Of a DNA stretch of 7,854 nucleotides, positions 5,991 to 7,854 are shown one piece after another. Source of the DNA: JBJXHB01 sp046160725. Its GTDB lineage: Bacteria > Pseudomonadota > Gammaproteobacteria > Burkholderiales > Burkholderiaceae_C. The notes below the pieces were generated by a model, which saw only the letters and a list, made by a program, of their open reading frames with translations, did no database searches and was not told the DNA's origin. Made by a program: the position numbers and the translations under genes. Positions within the stretch are counted from its first letter, which is position 1, and every line of letters begins with the position of its first letter. The stretch covers positions 1 to 7,854 of the forward strand of contig JBJXHB010000195.1 of NCBI GenBank assembly GCA_046160725.1. The letters are read 5' to 3'.

Positions 5991-6929
5991 TCAGAACAGC
6001 GCCATGCTGAGCTTGCGCCGGTACTGGTCAACGACGGGGTCGCCGCCGGCCTGGGCCCGGCCGGACAGTTCCAGGGCGCCTTTGGGCGCGTCGGGCGCCG
6101 GCTTGGGTGCGGGACGGGTCATGATCTGGAGAATCGCGACGTAGGTCTTGCGCGCCAGCTGCTCGTTCCAGTCCTTGCTGCGCATGACGATCTCCAGCAG
6201 CTCGTCCATGGCCTCGGTGAAGCGTGACGCCGCGAAGTGCCCTTGCGCCAGCTCGAACCGGGCGTCAAAGTCGCGGCGATTGGCCGCGATCGCCTCGGCC
6301 AGCTCGGCCGCTGTGCGGCTGCGGGACGCGCCCTCGCAGGCGTCCAGCCAGTGGCCCAGGGCGTCGATGCGGGCATCCAGCGGCGCCTTGCCGGCGACCG
6401 GGTCCCAGGCGGTGCGGGCCTGGCCTGCGCGGCCGGTCTCCAGCAGCAGCTTGACATAGTCGCACCGCGCGCCGTCGTTGGCGGGGTCGATGGCCACGGC
6501 CTGCTGCAGCCGCGCCAGGGCGGCATCGGTGTCGCCCTCGGCCTCCAGTGCCTCGGCCGCTTCAGCCTCGGCCTCGGCGGCCAGCGTCTCCTCGCCGGGC
6601 ACGTGGCGGTCCAGGAACTCCCGGATCTGGGCCTCGGGCACGGCGCCGACGAAGCCGTCCACGGGCTGGCCACCCTTGAACATGACGCAGAAGGGAATCG
6701 ACCGCACGCCAAAGGCCTGGCTCAGCTGGCCGGCGATCTCCGGCTGGTCGTCGCTGTTGAGCTTGGCCAGCGTGAAGCGGCCGGCATAGGCCGTCTCCAG
6801 CTTTTCCAGCATCGGGCCCAATGTGCGGCAGGGGCCGCACCAGGGCGCCCAGATGTCCAGCAGCACCGGCTGGGTGGCCGAACCCTTGATCAGTTCGGCC
6901 TCGAAGTTCTTGAGCGTGATGTCGATCAT
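5991..6929 (-). CDS. cnoX: Thioredoxin-TPR co-chaperone, CnoX/YbbN family
   Basis: The 312-residue product joins an N-terminal thioredoxin fold (about 1-110) to a C-terminal TPR region, the layout of CnoX (E. coli YbbN, 284 residues). CnoX proteins hold unfolding proteins under oxidative stress and pass them to folding chaperones. The active site WCGPC (30-34) has both cysteines, and the cis-proline is Pro79 in SIPFC. An Ala/Glu-rich linker (113-131) precedes TPR-like helices (about 132-172), and a final TPR-like block ends in EIVMRSKDWNEQLARK, typical of the family C-terminus. E. coli YbbN lacks the first active-site cysteine, whereas Caulobacter CnoX has CXXC and is redox-active; this protein resembles the latter. 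The start at 6929 is chosen because it begins the thioredoxin fold. The open frame continues upstream only as a shadow antisense to purE. No strong Shine-Dalgarno is visible. Confidence 0.88.
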   Translation of the reverse strand: MIDITLKNFEAELIKGSATQPVLLDIWAPWCGPCRTLGPMLEKLETAYAGRFTLAKLNSDDQPEIAGQLSQAFGVRSIPFCVMFKGGQPVDGFVGAVPEAQIREFLDRHVPGEETLAAEAEAEAAEALEAEGDTDAALARLQQAVAIDPANDGARCDYVKLLLETGRAGQARTAWDPVAGKAPLDARIDALGHWLDACEGASRSRTAAELAEAIAANRRDFDARFELAQGHFAASRFTEAMDELLEIVMRSKDWNEQLARKTYVAILQIMTRPAPKPAPDAPKGALELSGRAQAGGDPVVDQYRRKLSMALF

Positions 6930-6965
6930 GGCGTGCGTCGGTTCGGTAGCCTGCGGTGGCAAGGT

Positions 6966-6994
6966 GCGGGCAGATGGGGGCGGCCTTCTACAAT
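6966..6994 (+). promoter_or_regulatory. Candidate purE promoter
   Basis: TACAAT (6989-6994) is a good sigma-70 -10 hexamer in the 96-base spacer between the divergent cnoX and purE genes. At a 17-base spacing the upstream hexamer is GCGGGC, a poor -35. A transcript would start near 7001, giving a leader of roughly 25 bases that just accommodates the ribosome site. I see no match to the E. coli PurR operator and no obvious promoter for cnoX on the other strand. Confidence 0.45.
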
Positions 6995-7025
6995 CCAAGG
7001 CTCTGTTCACCCCCCGGGAGCCAGC

Positions 7026-7523
7026 GTGTCCAGCGCCCCTGTCCAGGTCGGCGTGCTGATGGGGTCGGCCAGTGATTGGGACACCCTGAAGCCGGCGGCC
7101 GAGATTCTCGCCGAGTTCGGCATCGGCCATGAATGCCGTGTCGTGTCGGCCCATCGCATGCCCGATGACATGTTCGTCTATGCCGAGCAGGCCGGCCCGC
7201 GCGGCCTGCGCGCAATCATCGCTGGCGCCGGCGGCGCCGCCCACCTGCCGGGCATGCTGGCGGCCAAGACCACGGTGCCGGTGCTGGGTGTGCCGGTGGC
7301 CAGCCGGCACCTGCAGGGTGTGGACTCGCTGCATGCGATTGTGCAGATGCCGCGCGGCATACCAGTGGCCACCTTTGCCATCGGTGCCGCTGGCGCCGCC
7401 AATGCCGCGCTGTTCGTCGTGGCGATGCTGGCCACGGCCGACCCGGAAATGCGTTTGAAGCTGGAGGCCTACCGGGCCCGCCAGACCGCCGCGGCGCGGG
7501 CCATGACGCAGGAGCTCACCTGA
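7026..7523 (+). CDS. purE: N5-carboxyaminoimidazole ribonucleotide mutase (PurE, class I)
   Basis: PurE converts N5-CAIR to CAIR in de novo purine synthesis, directly after PurK. The 165-residue product matches the usual length (E. coli 169). Substrate-site motifs are intact: GSASDW (13-18), SAHRMP (41-46, with the catalytic His at 43) and GAGGAAHLPGM (67-77). The adjacent purK shows this is the class I bacterial enzyme rather than the AIR carboxylase type. The start is a GTG at 7026, chosen because GGGAG (7016-7020) lies 5 bases upstream and the protein begins at the family's usual position. The open frame before it is a shadow antisense to cnoX. The stop TGA overlaps an ATG (7523-7525), part of an unusual junction with purK. 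Confidence 0.96.
   Translation: MSSAPVQVGVLMGSASDWDTLKPAAEILAEFGIGHECRVVSAHRMPDDMFVYAEQAGPRGLRAIIAGAGGAAHLPGMLAAKTTVPVLGVPVASRHLQGVDSLHAIVQMPRGIPVATFAIGAAGAANAALFVVAMLATADPEMRLKLEAYRARQTAAARAMTQELT
7510..7514 (+). promoter_or_regulatory. Strong Shine-Dalgarno AGGAG inside the purE end
   Basis: AGGAG lies 8 bases before the ATG at 7523-7525 that overlaps the purE stop. It is the best ribosome site at this junction, yet it serves an ATG that is out of frame with purK. That makes the purK start uncertain. Confidence 0.5.
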
Positions 7524-7552
7524 TGCGGCCGCGTTGCTGCTGGCGGCCGTGA
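7523..7552 (+). CDS. Nine-codon mini-ORF linking purE and purK (tentative)
   Basis: The ATG overlaps the purE stop (TGATG) and opens the peptide MRPRCCWRP, which stops at TGA 7550-7552. That stop overlaps the GTG proposed for purK (GTGA, 7549-7552). The placement behind a good AGGAG suggests ribosomes could initiate here and then reinitiate at purK. Equally, this may be the ancestral purK start put out of frame by an indel or a base-calling error. The peptide itself is unlikely to have a function. Confidence 0.3.
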   Translation: MRPRCCWRP

Positions 7553-7854
7553 CCCGCACCTTGCTGCCAGGCGCGACCCTGGGCGTGATGGGCGGCGGCC
7601 AGCTCGGCCGCATGTTCGTGCAGGCGGCCCAGTCCATGGGCTACATGACCGCTGTGCTCGACCCCGACCCCGCCTCGCCGGCCGGACAAGTGGCGCACTG
7701 GCACATCAAGGCCGACTATCTGGACGAGCAGGCGCTGGCCCAGCTGATGCAGCGCTGTGACGCGATCACCACCGAGTTCGAGAACGTGCCCGCTGAGGCG
7801 CTGTACACGCTGGGCGGACAGCGCCAGGTCGCGCCGGACGGCCCGGCGGTGGCC
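7549..7854 (+). CDS. purK: 5-(carboxyamino)imidazole ribonucleotide synthase PurK, N-terminal part (3' end outside the window)
   Basis: PurK is an ATP-grasp enzyme that carboxylates AIR with bicarbonate and ATP to give N5-CAIR, the substrate of PurE. The first 102 codons are present, about the first quarter to third of a usual PurK. The preATP-grasp domain is clear: LGVMGGGQLGRMFVQAA near the start, then the AVLDPDPASPA strand-loop and ITTEFENVPAEAL (about residues 78-90). The GTG at 7549 begins MTRTLLPGATLGVM and is the most natural start in frame; TTG at 7534 is an alternative. Neither has a Shine-Dalgarno of its own. The frame is closed upstream at 7504-7506. Translation is probably coupled to purE through the mini-ORF overlapping the start. 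Confidence 0.9.
   Translation, partial: MTRTLLPGATLGVMGGGQLGRMFVQAAQSMGYMTAVLDPDPASPAGQVAHWHIKADYLDEQALAQLMQRCDAITTEFENVPAEALYTLGGQRQVAPDGPAVA

Noticed and set aside
6537..6593. Repetitive GAGGC-like bases that look like a simple repeat
   Set aside because: They encode the Ala/Glu-rich linker between the thioredoxin and TPR parts of the CnoX protein. The repeats are short and imperfect, so it is coding low complexity.
6237..7025. Upstream extension of the purE frame
   Set aside because: Antisense to cnoX. PurE family length and the ribosome site support the GTG at 7026.
6930..7637. Upstream extension of the cnoX frame by 236 codons
   Set aside because: The added part is antisense to purE and purK and has no thioredoxin-like content. 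The thioredoxin fold begins at the ATG at 6929.

Overview
This is a high-GC stretch that looks like a betaproteobacterial chromosome, most likely Burkholderiales. The assignment rests on the form of the SecD/SecF/YajC and DUF1631 proteins and on codon use, not on any database search. All but the first about 150 bases appear to be ordinary core chromosome. I see no defence, phage or biosynthetic system, and no rRNA, tRNA or CRISPR.

Layout. Bases 1-152 hold the 3' end of an IS630-type transposase on the + strand, with the right end of its element. From 149 to 6929 everything is on the - strand. Read in the direction of transcription, the order is a thioredoxin-TPR protein of the CnoX/YbbN type (5991-6929), yajC (5533-5862), secD (3567-5450), secF (2519-3550) and a DUF1631 protein (149-2476). 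From 7026 to the right edge the + strand carries purE (7026-7523) and the start of purK (from 7549, cut by the window edge). The purE and cnoX genes diverge from a 96-base spacer. No gene-free stretch exceeds 300 bases; the longest is the 128 bases between the cnoX stop and the yajC start.

How the genes work together. YajC, SecD and SecF form the accessory membrane complex of the Sec translocon, which uses the proton gradient to help pull exported proteins out on the periplasmic side. CnoX-type proteins are thioredoxin-fold chaperones that protect proteins under oxidative stress and hand them to folding machines. DUF1631 has no known function, but it follows secF after only 42 bases with no terminator visible. 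PurE and PurK together convert AIR to CAIR in purine synthesis.

Points worth a second look: (1) the IS element end, where one CTAG serves as the stop of both the transposase and the DUF1631 gene; (2) a Tyr in SecF where the family normally has the Asp of the TM3 His-Asp motif; (3) a purE-purK junction in which a well-placed Shine-Dalgarno and ATG open a nine-codon mini-ORF that ends on the purK GTG; (4) two tandem hairpins between yajC and secD.
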